From Clostridiales bacterium (GTDB lineage Bacteria > Bacillota > Clostridia > Lachnospirales > Lachnospiraceae), in the NCBI GenBank assembly GCA_012839295.1, contig DUNO01000013.1, positions 62,001 through 126,000 of the forward strand: a DNA stretch of 64,000 bases. Direction: 5' to 3'. Under the pieces are notes generated by a model. It worked only from the letters and a program-made list of their open reading frames with translations. It did not search any database and was not told the origin of the DNA. Positions 26,893 through 35,954 of this stretch are shown in pieces. Every line of letters begins with the position of its first letter. The first letter of the stretch is position 1. The position numbers were made by a program, and so were the translations under genes.

Positions 26893-27831
26893 ATGGAAAA
26901 AGTATGTTTTGGAATTGATATTGGCGGAACAGCCGTCAAGGTTGGTTTGTTTGACACGGAGGGAACCCTGCTCAGCAAATGGGATTTTGAAACCGTCCGT
27001 ACAGGAGATGGGAGAGACATTTTAAAGGATGCTTCAAATTTCATCCTGGCCAAGATGGATGAAATGGAGCTGACTAAGGATCATGTACTGGGTGTTGGAG
27101 TTGGTATACCAGGACCTGTTAAGGACAACGGGGAAGTGCTTGAGCTTGCTAATCTTGGTTTGGGACATTTTAATATAGAGGAAGAGATGATCAATTTCAC
27201 CGGGCTCAGGGTAAGGGCCGGAAATGATGCAAATGTTGCGGCACTCGGCGAATGCTGGGTCGGCGGTGGAAAGGGCTACCAGAACATGGTGCTTGTAACC
27301 CTTGGAACCGGCGTGGGCGGAGGAATCGTGCTCCACGGTTCCCTGCTGGCAGGCAGCAACGGCGCGGCAGGTGAAATCGGGCATATTTTTGTCAATGATA
27401 AAGAAACTGCAAAATGCGGCTGCGGCAAGCAGGGCTGTCTTGAGCAATATGCCTCCGCAACAGGAATTGTAAGGCTTGCAAAGCAGCTGTTGGCAGAGCG
27501 TACCGACTCCTCCGCCCTGCGTACTTATCCGGAACTCAGCGCGAAAACCGTATTTGACTGCGCGAAGGCAGGGGATAAGCTGGCTCTTGAAACGGTGGAA
27601 AAGGCCTGCTATTATCTTGGCGTTACCCTGTCACATGTCGCACAGATAGTTGATCCTGAGGTATTTGTTATCGGCGGCGGAGTTTCAAAAGCCGGTGAGA
27701 TTATTACAGAGACCATAAAGAAGTATTATAATCAATATGCCATGGATGCTTTGAAGAACAAGGAGTTTAAATTGGCTACCCTTGGGAATGATGCAGGGAT
27801 TTATGGAGCAGCGAAGCTGATCATTGCATAG
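26893..27831 (+). CDS. glcK: ROK-family glucokinase
   Basis: The 312-aa protein phosphorylates glucose to glucose-6-phosphate, judging from close similarity to GlcK-type ROK kinases. It has the phosphate motif 'DIGGTAVKVG', a sugar-binding 'GNDANVAALGE', the ROK glycine motif 'TLGTGVGGGIVL', and the zinc-binding 'CGCGKQGCLEQY'. It follows hprK by 64 bases and fits a carbon-flux role. Other hexose or N-acetylhexosamine substrates cannot be excluded. Confidence 0.9.
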   Translation: MEKVCFGIDIGGTAVKVGLFDTEGTLLSKWDFETVRTGDGRDILKDASNFILAKMDEMELTKDHVLGVGVGIPGPVKDNGEVLELANLGLGHFNIEEEMINFTGLRVRAGNDANVAALGECWVGGGKGYQNMVLVTLGTGVGGGIVLHGSLLAGSNGAAGEIGHIFVNDKETAKCGCGKQGCLEQYASATGIVRLAKQLLAERTDSSALRTYPELSAKTVFDCAKAGDKLALETVEKACYYLGVTLSHVAQIVDPEVFVIGGGVSKAGEIITETIKKYYNQYAMDALKNKEFKLATLGNDAGIYGAAKLIIA

Positions 27832-27851
27832 AATAAGTTATGAGAAGTATA

Positions 27852-27906
27852 GGAGACCAAAAGGCTCCATAATGCAAGGAGGCCAAAGCCTCCAAATAAA
27901 GGAGGC
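27852..27906 (+). promoter_or_regulatory. Candidate RBS-masking switch before murB
   Basis: GCCTCC (27888-27893) can pair with GGAGGC just upstream (27878-27883) or with an identical GGAGGC downstream (27901-27906) that is the only ribosome-binding motif of murB. A further GGAG/CTCC hairpin lies at 27852-27868. The pairings exclude each other. The region starts with 'ATAAGTTATGAGAAGT', the same 16 bases as the repeat at 21240, so it may be a decayed copy. Confidence 0.45.
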
Positions 27907-27919
27907 CTGGTAAATAGTT

Positions 27920-28834
27920 TTGGAAAATTTATTTTTAAAAAAACTGATTCAAATCTTACCGGAAGAGCGGATTAAATTGAAGGAACCTATGGCAAACCAT
28001 ACATCGCTGCATATTGGGGGGGAGGCGGATTATCTGGCGCTCCCGGTATCGACGGAGGAAGTATGTGCTGTCATAAGCCTGTGCAAACAGGAGAAAATGC
28101 CCTATTACATCATGGGAAACGGAAGTAACCTGCTGGTTTCCGATTTGGGCTACCGGGGACTCATCCTTAAGCTGGGCGAGGATTTTTCGAACATCCAAGT
28201 CAGCGGGGACGGAACAGTCAGGGCACAGGCAGGGGTACTTTTATCAAAGCTGGCAAGTGTGGTTGCTGACCATAGCCTGACAGGCTTTGAATTCGCCTCA
28301 GGAATTCCGGGAACCCTGGGCGGTGCAGTGACAATGAACGCCGGTGCTTACGGCGGTGAGATGAAGCACTGCCTGACGGCTGCGAAGGTTCTTGACGAAG
28401 AAGGGAATATACTTGTACTAAAGGCAGAGGAATTAAAACTTGGTTACCGGCATAGTATTTTACAGGAGAAGGGTTATGTCCTGTTGGAAGCAGACATGCA
28501 ATTCACTTATGGTAACCCGGAAGAGATCCGGCAGAAGATGAGGGAATTAAATGCCCAGAGACGTGAAAAGCAGCCCCTTGATAAATACAGTGCCGGAAGC
28601 ACCTTCAAAAGGCCCCAGGGATATTTTGCCGGTAAGCTCATCAGTGATGCGGGGCTGCGCGGTTACCAGGTCGGAGGGGCGGCAGTATCCGAAAAGCACT
28701 GTGGCTTCATAATTAACAAAGAGAATGCAACGGCGGGGGAGTTTTTGGCTGTCACCCGGGACGTAATTCGCATTGTGGAAGAGAAGTATGGTGTCAGGCT
28801 GGAGCCGGAGGTAAAGTTTTTAGGTGAGTTCTGA
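27920..28834 (+). CDS. murB: UDP-N-acetylmuramate dehydrogenase
   Basis: MurB reduces UDP-GlcNAc-enolpyruvate to UDP-MurNAc in peptidoglycan synthesis, using FAD and NADPH. The 304-aa product shows 'NHTSLHIGGEADYLALP', the FAD-binding 'YYIMGNGSNLLVSD', 'GFEFASGIPGTLGGAV' and the catalytic serine loop 'YSAGSTFKRP'. No ATG exists before 'NHTS', so the TTG at 27920 is the likely start; GGAGG lies 14 bases upstream, a long spacing that suits weak or regulated initiation. Confidence 0.94.
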   Translation: MENLFLKKLIQILPEERIKLKEPMANHTSLHIGGEADYLALPVSTEEVCAVISLCKQEKMPYYIMGNGSNLLVSDLGYRGLILKLGEDFSNIQVSGDGTVRAQAGVLLSKLASVVADHSLTGFEFASGIPGTLGGAVTMNAGAYGGEMKHCLTAAKVLDEEGNILVLKAEELKLGYRHSILQEKGYVLLEADMQFTYGNPEEIRQKMRELNAQRREKQPLDKYSAGSTFKRPQGYFAGKLISDAGLRGYQVGGAAVSEKHCGFIINKENATAGEFLAVTRDVIRIVEEKYGVRLEPEVKFLGEF

Positions 28835-28860
28835 CAGTAAGTGGTCATGGTTGTTACCTG

Positions 28861-28973
28861 CAGCAGAATGGAGACAAGGTTGGAAGAGGTAAATAAATGA
28901 GTAAAAGGGAGGACCGGGTCCATGCGGCATTTTCATGGCAATTTGTAGAGGGAGGTGCATGGACATAAGTATG
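28861..28973 (+). repeat. Shared ~115-bp 5' element, copy 1 (before rapZ)
   Basis: This intergenic stretch aligns along its whole length, with small gaps, to 59278-59394 before clpC. Conserved blocks include 'AGGGAGG', 'CCGGGTCCATGC', 'ATTTGT' and 'CATGGACAT'. Perfect 8-bp arms GTCCATGC (28918-28925) and GCATGGAC (28957-28964) enclose the ribosome-binding region and cover the first ATG of rapZ. Confidence 0.8.
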
Positions 28974-29825
28974 CGATTTGTCATAGTTACCGGCATGTCA
29001 GGAGCGGGAAAAAGCTCCGTGCTGAAGATGTTGGAGGATGCAGGATATTTTTGCGTGGATAATCTTCCGATCCAATTATTAAAGAAATTTATAAGGCTTA
29101 CGATCCAAGGCAACCAGGAAAATGTTGCCTTGGGTATTGACATTAGAAGCGGACAAGCCCTGAGGGAAATGGAAGCAGTGCTGCAGGATATTCAGCGTTC
29201 CGGGTTCTCTTATGAGATTTTGTTCCTGGACTGTTCACCGCAGGTTTTGGTGAAGCGTTACAAGGAGACCAGGAGGATCCACCCGCTGTCCGAGGTAGGA
29301 AGGGTGGAAAAAGGAATTGCCCTGGAACGGGAACGGTTGGATTTCCTGCGGAAGAAAGCAGATGTCATTATTGATACAAGCCATCTTTTGATCCGTGAAT
29401 TAAAGTCACAGATTACCAAGATCTATGTTGATAATGAAGAGTTTGATAATTTCTTCATTACGGTTTTATCCTTTGGCTTTAAATACGGGATTCCGGCAGA
29501 TTCGGATTTAGTATTTGACGTCCGTTTCCTGCCAAATCCTTATTATCTTCCGGAACTAAAGCAGCTGACGGGTAATAATGCACCGGTGCAGGAGTATGTC
29601 CTGCAGGGGACTTTGGCGACAGAGTTTTTGGATAAGCTGGAGGATATGCTTTTATTCTTAATCCCGAACTATATTGAGGAAGGGAAGAACCAGCTGGTAA
29701 TCAGCATCGGCTGTACCGGAGGAAAGCACCGCTCCGTAACCCTGGTAAATGAATTGTACAAGCGGCTTGGGAATACGGAATATGGAATAAAGGTTGAGCA
29801 TAGAGATATACTAAAGGATTCCTAG
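28959..29825 (+). CDS. rapZ: RNase adapter / nucleotide-binding protein RapZ (YvcJ)
   Basis: RapZ-family proteins bind nucleotides and small metabolites; in E. coli RapZ controls amino-sugar synthesis through sRNA decay, and YvcJ is the Bacillus counterpart. The protein has Walker A 'GMSGAGKSS' near the N-terminus, a Walker B-like 'LFLDCSP', and the C-terminal 'IGCTGGKHRSV' signature. I favour the ATG at 28959 (288 aa); the ATG at 28971 (284 aa) is also possible. The upstream ATG at 28935 lies inside the shared leader element and is unlikely. It lies between murB and whiA. Confidence 0.93.
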   Translation: MDISMRFVIVTGMSGAGKSSVLKMLEDAGYFCVDNLPIQLLKKFIRLTIQGNQENVALGIDIRSGQALREMEAVLQDIQRSGFSYEILFLDCSPQVLVKRYKETRRIHPLSEVGRVEKGIALERERLDFLRKKADVIIDTSHLLIRELKSQITKIYVDNEEFDNFFITVLSFGFKYGIPADSDLVFDVRFLPNPYYLPELKQLTGNNAPVQEYVLQGTLATEFLDKLEDMLLFLIPNYIEEGKNQLVISIGCTGGKHRSVTLVNELYKRLGNTEYGIKVEHRDILKDS

Positions 29826-29869
29826 ATCATTTCAGCAGGGATGGGTTATGAAGTCCAAAGGAGGCCGAT

Positions 29870-30922
29870 ATGTCATTTTCAAAAGCTGTGAAAGAGGAGC
29901 TTTCCCACCAGCTGAGTAATGCGAGGCATTGCAGGCTTGCGGAAATTACGGCAATTCTTTCCTTTGAAGGACGGATTATTTGTACGGAAGCATCCTATTA
30001 TTTAAAATTGCAGACGGAAAATCTGGATGTCGCAAGAAAGTACTTTACATTAATCCGAAAAACATTTAATATAAATATTGATATTTCTGTCAAAACTAAT
30101 AGTACTGTAAAGGATAACCGTACGTATACACTGTTCCTGCGTGACAGCAAAGCAATAGACCTTATTTTGCAGGCGGCAAAGCTTGCCCAGGAGGCAGAGG
30201 CTGCATTGGGAGCCTTGTTCCAGGATGGACGGCTACGTGCGGAAATGAAACAGGGTGGCCCGGCAAAAGCCGTTTCCCTTGAACTTGGAATTGCAGATCC
30301 TGTTATAACCCAGAACGCATGTTGTAAAAGAGCATTCATCCGGGGGGCATTTTTATCATCGGGCTCAATGAGTGATCCCAAGAAAGCCTATCATTTTGAA
30401 ATTGTGCTTTCCAGCCTCCAAAAGGCAGAGTGGATCCAGGAAATTATTCAGACCTTTTCAGTAGATGCAAAAATAGTAAAGCGCAAGAAAAACTATATTG
30501 TATATGTCAAAGAAGGCTCCCAGATTGTTGACCTTTTAAATGTAATGGAAGCCCATGTTGCATTGATGGACCTGGAGAATGTAAGAATACTAAAGGAAAT
30601 GCGCAATTCAATTAATCGTCAGGTGAATTGTGAAGCGGCAAACATTAATAAAACAGTAACTGCTGCATCGAAACAAATCGATGATATCATATTTATCCGA
30701 GATAACGTAGGGCTGGGCGATTTGGCGGATGGACTGGAAGACATCGCAAGGCTTCGGGTGGAATATCCCGAGGCGTCCTTAAAGGAGCTTGGTGCGATGC
30801 TGTGTCCACCAATTGGAAAGTCAGGCGTTAACCATAGATTACGAAAGTTGAGTATGATAGCAGATCAATTGCGGGAGCATAAGGAGGAAAAGAGTTATGA
30901 TAACGAAGGAAATAGTAATTAA
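29870..30922 (+). CDS. whiA: Sporulation/cell-division regulator WhiA
   Basis: WhiA is a DNA-binding protein with a degenerate LAGLIDADG-like N-terminal domain and a C-terminal helix-turn-helix; in Bacillus it influences cell division and metabolism. The 350-aa product begins 'SFSKAVKEELSHQL' and has the internal 'KRAFIRGAFLSSGS' and the C-terminal 'LKELGAMLCPPIGKSGVNHRLRK' HTH (quoted only in part as a family mark). AGGAGG precedes the ATG. It overlaps the start of the Crh-like gene by 26 bases. Confidence 0.95.
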   Translation: MSFSKAVKEELSHQLSNARHCRLAEITAILSFEGRIICTEASYYLKLQTENLDVARKYFTLIRKTFNINIDISVKTNSTVKDNRTYTLFLRDSKAIDLILQAAKLAQEAEAALGALFQDGRLRAEMKQGGPAKAVSLELGIADPVITQNACCKRAFIRGAFLSSGSMSDPKKAYHFEIVLSSLQKAEWIQEIIQTFSVDAKIVKRKKNYIVYVKEGSQIVDLLNVMEAHVALMDLENVRILKEMRNSINRQVNCEAANINKTVTAASKQIDDIIFIRDNVGLGDLADGLEDIARLRVEYPEASLKELGAMLCPPIGKSGVNHRLRKLSMIADQLREHKEEKSYDNEGNSN

Positions 30923-31151
30923 TATCCCTAACGGTTTGGAAGCAAGGCCCGTTGCGTTATTGGTCCAGGTGGCAAGCCAATACGAATGCAGTATCCATGT
31001 GGCGACCAGTGACAAACGTGTCAACGCAAAAAGTATTATGGGTATGATGAGTATGGGGATCTCTTCTGGAGAGAAGGTAACTGTAACGGCAGATGGTCCG
31101 GATGAAGAAGCAGCAATTGAGAATATCGAAAAATATTTAAGCAGCAAATAA
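30897..31151 (+). CDS. crh: Crh-like HPr-family protein lacking the PTS histidine
   Basis: This 84-aa protein has the HPr fold, but the active-site motif reads 'GLEARP' where HPr has 'GLHARP', so it cannot accept phosphate from EI. The regulatory serine region is kept ('AKSIMGMMSMG', Ser near residue 45), the site used by HPr kinase. That combination is typical of Crh, which has Gln at this place in Bacillus. It probably works as a CcpA corepressor or signal protein. AAGGAGG lies in the end of whiA, and hprK is in the same gene run. Confidence 0.88.
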   Translation: MITKEIVINIPNGLEARPVALLVQVASQYECSIHVATSDKRVNAKSIMGMMSMGISSGEKVTVTADGPDEEAAIENIEKYLSSK

Positions 31152-31171
31152 CATTTAAATAAAGCATGGAT

Positions 31172-31218
31172 GGGCATGTTGCAGCCTGACAAAAGTCAGG
31201 TTCCAATGTGCCTTTTTT
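31172..31218 (+). terminator. Terminator after crh
   Basis: CCTGAC/GTCAGG inside GGCATGTTG/CAATGTGCC forms a long hairpin followed by six Ts. It ends the hprK-to-crh run. Confidence 0.85.
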
Positions 31219-31239
31219 ATATATGGACGTGGGGCAATA

Positions 31240-31268
31240 TTGACAAGCCTTTCAGGGTGGCATAAAAT
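31240..31268 (+). promoter_or_regulatory. Sigma-A promoter upstream of dnaE
   Basis: TTGACA and TAAAAT are separated by 17 bases, about 160 bases before the dnaE ATG. Confidence 0.75.
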
Positions 31269-31274
31269 ATATTT

Positions 31275-31360
31275 AGGTTGTGGGGTGAATGTGGGTGTAG
31301 ATATATCCACATTCACCGCGCTAGTGTGAAATGAAGATCATTTCACATCCGGCACCCCGT
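31275..31360. repeat. Palindromic element family C, copy 1 (dnaE leader)
   Basis: Two perfect hairpins lie side by side: GGTGAATGTGG/CCACATTCACC (11 bp) and TGTGAAATGA/TCATTTCACA (10 bp). Outer GGGGTG/CACCCC segments could close them into a three-way junction. The left part and the 'ATTCACCGCGYTAGT' segment match the element at 35955. Confidence 0.75.
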
Positions 31361-31429
31361 GGTCTGACGACCAAATGTCTGTTAGTATGAAAGAGCCTTT
31401 TTTCGGGAAAGGCATAGAATGGAGCAATT

Positions 31430-34400
31430 ATGAATTTTACGCATTTACACGTCCATACAGAATACAGCCTCCTGGACGGCTCAGGAAAGATTAAGGAAAT
31501 GGTCCATCAGGCAAAAGAGCTTGGGATGGACAGCCTTGCCATCACCGACCATGGAGTAATGTATGGTGTAATCGATTTTTATAAAGCCTGTCTGGCAGAA
31601 GGAATTAAGCCGATTATCGGCTGTGAGGTCTATGTGGCGCCGGGCTCCAGGTTTGACCGGGAGTTGGGGAATTCAGAGGAGCGCTACCACCACCTGGTTT
31701 TGCTGGCTGAGAATAACACCGGTTACCAGAACCTGATGAAGATTGTATCCCGGGGCTTTTTAGAAGGCTTTTATTACCGCCCCCGGGTTGATTATGAGGT
31801 ATTGGAGAAGTATCATGAGGGCATTATTGCCCTTAGTGCCTGCCTGGCAGGTGAGGTATCCAATAATTTATTAAAGGGCTTTTATGCGGAAGCCAAGGAT
31901 TCCGCCCTAAGGCTGCAGAAAATCTTTGGTGAAAATAACTTTTTCCTGGAGCTCCAGGATCATGGCATGCAGGAGCAGAAGACGGTGAACCAGGGACTAA
32001 TCCGGCTTGCCCAGGAGACAGGGATCAAGCTGGTTGCCACGAATGATGTCCATTACACCTATGCCGAGGATGTGGATCCCCATGACATACTGCTCTGTAT
32101 CCAGACCCAGAAGAAGGTTACGGATGAGAACCGCATGCGTTATGAGGGCGGACAGTTTTACCTGAAATCCCCCGAGGAGATGTACACCATCTTCCCCTAT
32201 GCCAGGGAAGCCCTTGAAAATACATATGGGATTGCACAGCGCTGTGAGGTGACCATTACCTTCGGGGAATACAAATTACCGGTCTATCCGGTTCCGGAGG
32301 GCTATACAGCCTATGAATATCTGGAGCAGCTTTGCAGGGAAGGGCTGGAAAAGAGGTACCATCCGGTGCCAAAGGAGCTGTGGGAACGCCTGGATTACGA
32401 GCTTGATATTATACACAGCATGGGTTTTGTTGATTATTTCCTTATTGTCTGGGATTTTATTAAATATGCAAAGGATAACCAGATTATAGTCGGACCCGGC
32501 CGGGGCAGTGCCGCCGGTTCTATCGTAGCCTATTCCCTGGAGATAACCGATATTGACCCGATCAAATATAACCTGCTGTTTGAGCGTTTCCTGAATCCGG
32601 AACGTATCTCCATGCCCGATATTGATATTGATTTCTGCTTTGAACGCAGGCAGGAGGTCATTGATTACGTAACCGAAAAATATGGTAAGGACAAGGTGGT
32701 CCAGATCGTTACCTTTGGAACCATGGCTGCAAGGGCCGTAATCCGTGATGTGGGCAGGGCTCTTGATATGCCCTATGCACAGGTAGATACCGTTGCAAAG
32801 ATGATTCCCACTGAATTAGGCATTACCATAGAAAAAGCATTGAACTTGAACAGGGACTTAAGGCAGCTGTACGAAAGCAACGAGGAAGTGAAGTACCTGA
32901 TCGACATGTCAAAGAGATTGGAAGGCCTTCCAAGACATACCTCCATGCATGCTGCCGGTGTCGTAATCGGCAAGGATAGCATCGACGAATATGTTCCCGT
33001 ATCCAGATCCTCCGATGATTCCATTACCACCCAGTTTACCATGACTACCCTGGAAGAGCTGGGCTTATTAAAGATGGACTTCCTGGGCTTAAGGACTCTG
33101 ACCGTAATCCAGAATGCGGAAAGCCTGATCCGTAAAAATGAAAATGAGGATTTTAACATTGAGCATATAGATTATGCTGATGAAAAGGTATATGACCTGA
33201 TCTCATCAGGGAAAACAGAGGGCATTTTCCAGTTGGAAAGTGCAGGAATGAAAAGCTTCATGAAGGAATTAAAGCCCCATTCCCTGGAGGACGTCATAGC
33301 GGGGATTGCCCTTTACCGCCCGGGGCCAATGGACTTTATCCCCAAGTACGTGAAGGGGAAAAATGAAGCAGGAAAGATTGTCTATGAATGCCCCCAGCTG
33401 GAGCCGATCCTGTCACCGACCTATGGGTGTATCGTATACCAGGAGCAGGTTATGCAGATCGTGCGTGAGCTGGCAGGCTATACCTATGGGCGGAGTGACC
33501 TGGTACGCCGTGCCATGTCCAAGAAAAAGGAATCCGTAATGATCCAGGAGCGGAAGAACTTCGTATACGGTAATGAGGAAGAGGGGGTACCGGGCTGTAT
33601 CAGCAACGGTATTTCCGAGACCGCCGCGAACCATATCTTTGATGAGATGGTGGATTTTGCGAAATATGCCTTCAACAAGTCCCACGCTGCGGCCTATGCG
33701 GTGGTATCCTACCAGACAGCCTTTTTAAAATGCTATTATCCGGTAGAATTCATGGCAGCCCTTATGACCAGCGTCATCGATAATCCTGGTAAGGTATCCG
33801 AATACATCTATACCTGCAGGCAGATGAACATTGAGATACTGCCGCCGGACATCAATGAGGGAGATTCCGTATTCACCGTATCAAAGGGTGCTATCCGGTA
33901 TGCGCTGTCGGCAATTAAGGGTGTCGGCAGGCCTGTGATTAGCGCGGTTGTGGCGGAGCGTGAAGAAAATGGACCCTTCCTGAGCCTGAAGGATTTTGCG
34001 ACAAGGCTCTCCGGCAAGGAAGTAAATAAACGTACTATTGAAAGCTTCATTAAAGCCGGCGTATTTAGCACCGTCCACTCCAACCGGAGGCAGCTGATGA
34101 TGAGTTATGTCCAGATTATCGACAGCATTGCGGCGGAGAAGAAGAAAACGCTGACAGGGCAGATGACCCTTTTTGATTTTGCCGGGGAGGATGAAAAGCA
34201 GGATTACGAGGTTACCATGCCGGAGGTGGAGGAATATAGCAAGGAACAGCTGCTGGCCTTTGAGAAAGAGGTTCTTGGCATTTATGTAAGCGGGCATCCC
34301 CTGGAGGCTTATGAAGCACGGCTCCAGAAAAATATAACCGCGTACTCAAATGATTTTGCAATTGACGAGGAAACAGAAAAGCCAAAGGTAATTGATGGTA

Positions 34401-34912
34401 ATTTTGAAACAATCGGCGGAATGGTAACTGCGAAAACCGTTAAAACAACGAGAAATAACAGCATGATGGCATTTATCACCCTGGAGGATTTATTCGGCGT
34501 AGTTGAGGTTATAATATTCCCAAAGGATTATGAAAAATATAAAACTATGGTTGAACCGGACCAGAAAATTTTTGTACGGGGAAAGGTAACCGTCGAGGAA
34601 GAAAAGGCTGCAAAGCTGATCTGCCAGAGCATCGTCCCCTTTGACAGCATACCCCAGGAGCTGTGGATTAAATATCGGGATTTGGAAGCCTTCCAAAAGG
34701 ATGAAGCAGACCTATACCGGATGCTGGAGGAATATGACGGCAATGATGCGGTGGTAATCTATTGCGAGGCTGAAAAGTGCATGAAAAAGCTTCCAAAAAG
34801 CAGGGGGGTTAAGGCAAATAATGACTTGATTCAACGGTTAAATGCAATTTATTCGGCAGAAAATGTACGAATTACGGAAAAGAGTATTGAAAAAATGGGG
34901 AAAATAGATTAG
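31430..34912 (+). CDS. dnaE: DNA polymerase III alpha subunit (DnaE)
   Basis: This replicative-type polymerase subunit is 1160 aa, normal for DnaE. The N-terminal PHP domain begins 'THLHVHTEYSLLDGS'. The polymerase core has 'GPGRGSAAGS' and the catalytic acidic motif 'MPDIDIDFCFERR' near residue 395. The C-terminal part has helix-hairpin-helix segments ('AIKGVGRPVI') and an OB-fold ('IGGMVTAKTVKTTRN'). In Firmicutes with PolC, DnaE extends RNA primers; PolC is not in the window. GGAGCAATT precedes the ATG. Confidence 0.97.
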   Translation: MNFTHLHVHTEYSLLDGSGKIKEMVHQAKELGMDSLAITDHGVMYGVIDFYKACLAEGIKPIIGCEVYVAPGSRFDRELGNSEERYHHLVLLAENNTGYQNLMKIVSRGFLEGFYYRPRVDYEVLEKYHEGIIALSACLAGEVSNNLLKGFYAEAKDSALRLQKIFGENNFFLELQDHGMQEQKTVNQGLIRLAQETGIKLVATNDVHYTYAEDVDPHDILLCIQTQKKVTDENRMRYEGGQFYLKSPEEMYTIFPYAREALENTYGIAQRCEVTITFGEYKLPVYPVPEGYTAYEYLEQLCREGLEKRYHPVPKELWERLDYELDIIHSMGFVDYFLIVWDFIKYAKDNQIIVGPGRGSAAGSIVAYSLEITDIDPIKYNLLFERFLNPERISMPDIDIDFCFERRQEVIDYVTEKYGKDKVVQIVTFGTMAARAVIRDVGRALDMPYAQVDTVAKMIPTELGITIEKALNLNRDLRQLYESNEEVKYLIDMSKRLEGLPRHTSMHAAGVVIGKDSIDEYVPVSRSSDDSITTQFTMTTLEELGLLKMDFLGLRTLTVIQNAESLIRKNENEDFNIEHIDYADEKVYDLISSGKTEGIFQLESAGMKSFMKELKPHSLEDVIAGIALYRPGPMDFIPKYVKGKNEAGKIVYECPQLEPILSPTYGCIVYQEQVMQIVRELAGYTYGRSDLVRRAMSKKKESVMIQERKNFVYGNEEEGVPGCISNGISETAANHIFDEMVDFAKYAFNKSHAAAYAVVSYQTAFLKCYYPVEFMAALMTSVIDNPGKVSEYIYTCRQMNIEILPPDINEGDSVFTVSKGAIRYALSAIKGVGRPVISAVVAEREENGPFLSLKDFATRLSGKEVNKRTIESFIKAGVFSTVHSNRRQLMMSYVQIIDSIAAEKKKTLTGQMTLFDFAGEDEKQDYEVTMPEVEEYSKEQLLAFEKEVLGIYVSGHPLEAYEARLQKNITAYSNDFAIDEETEKPKVIDGNFETIGGMVTAKTVKTTRNNSMMAFITLEDLFGVVEVIIFPKDYEKYKTMVEPDQKIFVRGKVTVEEEKAAKLICQSIVPFDSIPQELWIKYRDLEAFQKDEADLYRMLEEYDGNDAVVIYCEAEKCMKKLPKSRGVKANNDLIQRLNAIYSAENVRITEKSIEKMGKID

Positions 34913-34962
34913 AATACTGTAGATATTGAATTGCCCCGCAAAGGCACATGGAGGTAATAAAA

Positions 34963-35937
34963 ATGGGAAGTAAGGTTAAGACGATTGGCGTATTAACTAG
35001 CGGCGGAGATGCGCCGGGAATGAACGCTGCAATCAGGGCGGTTGTAAGAACTGCGCTGGGGGCAGGATGTAAAGTAAAAGGAATCATGAGAGGTTTCCAG
35101 GGTCTGCTGGAAGAAGATATTATTAATATGGAGGCAAAAAGCGTATCCGACATTATCCAGAGAGGCGGCACAATTTTATATACCGCCCGCTGTCTTGACA
35201 TGCTAAAGCCTGAGGTTCAGGACATAGCGGCAGATATCTGCAGGAAGCATGAGATTGACGGTCTGGTAGTAATCGGCGGAGACGGCTCCTTTAAAGGAGC
35301 ACAGGTTTTGGCCAGAAGAGGGATTAATGCAGTTGCTATACCGGGTACCATTGACCTGGATATCGCCTGCACAGATTATACAATAGGCTTTGATACGGCA
35401 ATTAATACGGCGATGGAAACCATTGACAAGGTAAGGGACACCTCTACTTCCCATGAAAGATGCAGCGTTATCGAGGTTATGGGCAGGCATGCCGGCTATA
35501 TCGCGTTATGGTGCGGAATTTCAAACGGAGCTGAGGAAATCCTGATCCCCGAGCGCTTTGACTATGATGAGCAAAGGATTATCAACAATATTATTGAAAA
35601 GCGCAAAAAGGGCAAGAAGCACTACATCATCGTAAATGCAGAGGGTGTGGGTGATTCTAACGGTATGGCAAAGAGAATTGAAGCTGCAACCGGCATGGAG
35701 ACCAGGGCAACCATCATCGGACATGCCCAGAGGGGTGGCAGCCCGACAGCGAGGGATCGTCTGTATGCATCCATGATGGGGGCGAAGGCAGTGGATCTGC
35801 TGGTGTCCGGGGCATCGAAGAGGATTGTCGGTTACAAGAACGGCGAATATGTAGATTATGATATTGAAGAAGGCTTGGCGATGAAGAAGGATATCGACCA
35901 GTATATGTATGACCTGTCGATCAGGCTGTCCAAGTAA
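34963..35937 (+). CDS. pfkA: ATP-dependent 6-phosphofructokinase
   Basis: PfkA phosphorylates fructose-6-phosphate to fructose-1,6-bisphosphate, the committed step of glycolysis. The ATG at 34963 has GGAGG 8 bases upstream and gives 324 aa, close to the family norm. Seen are 'LTSGGDAPGMNAAIRA', 'MRGFQGLLE', the nucleotide-binding 'GGDGSFKGA', the catalytic 'PGTIDLDIACTDYTIGFDTA' (family stretch) and 'EVMGRHAGYIA'. It follows dnaE by 50 bases and may be co-transcribed. Confidence 0.97.
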   Translation: MGSKVKTIGVLTSGGDAPGMNAAIRAVVRTALGAGCKVKGIMRGFQGLLEEDIINMEAKSVSDIIQRGGTILYTARCLDMLKPEVQDIAADICRKHEIDGLVVIGGDGSFKGAQVLARRGINAVAIPGTIDLDIACTDYTIGFDTAINTAMETIDKVRDTSTSHERCSVIEVMGRHAGYIALWCGISNGAEEILIPERFDYDEQRIINNIIEKRKKGKKHYIIVNAEGVGDSNGMAKRIEAATGMETRATIIGHAQRGGSPTARDRLYASMMGAKAVDLLVSGASKRIVGYKNGEYVDYDIEEGLAMKKDIDQYMYDLSIRLSK

Positions 35938-35954
35938 AGAGTAGGCAAGATTTG

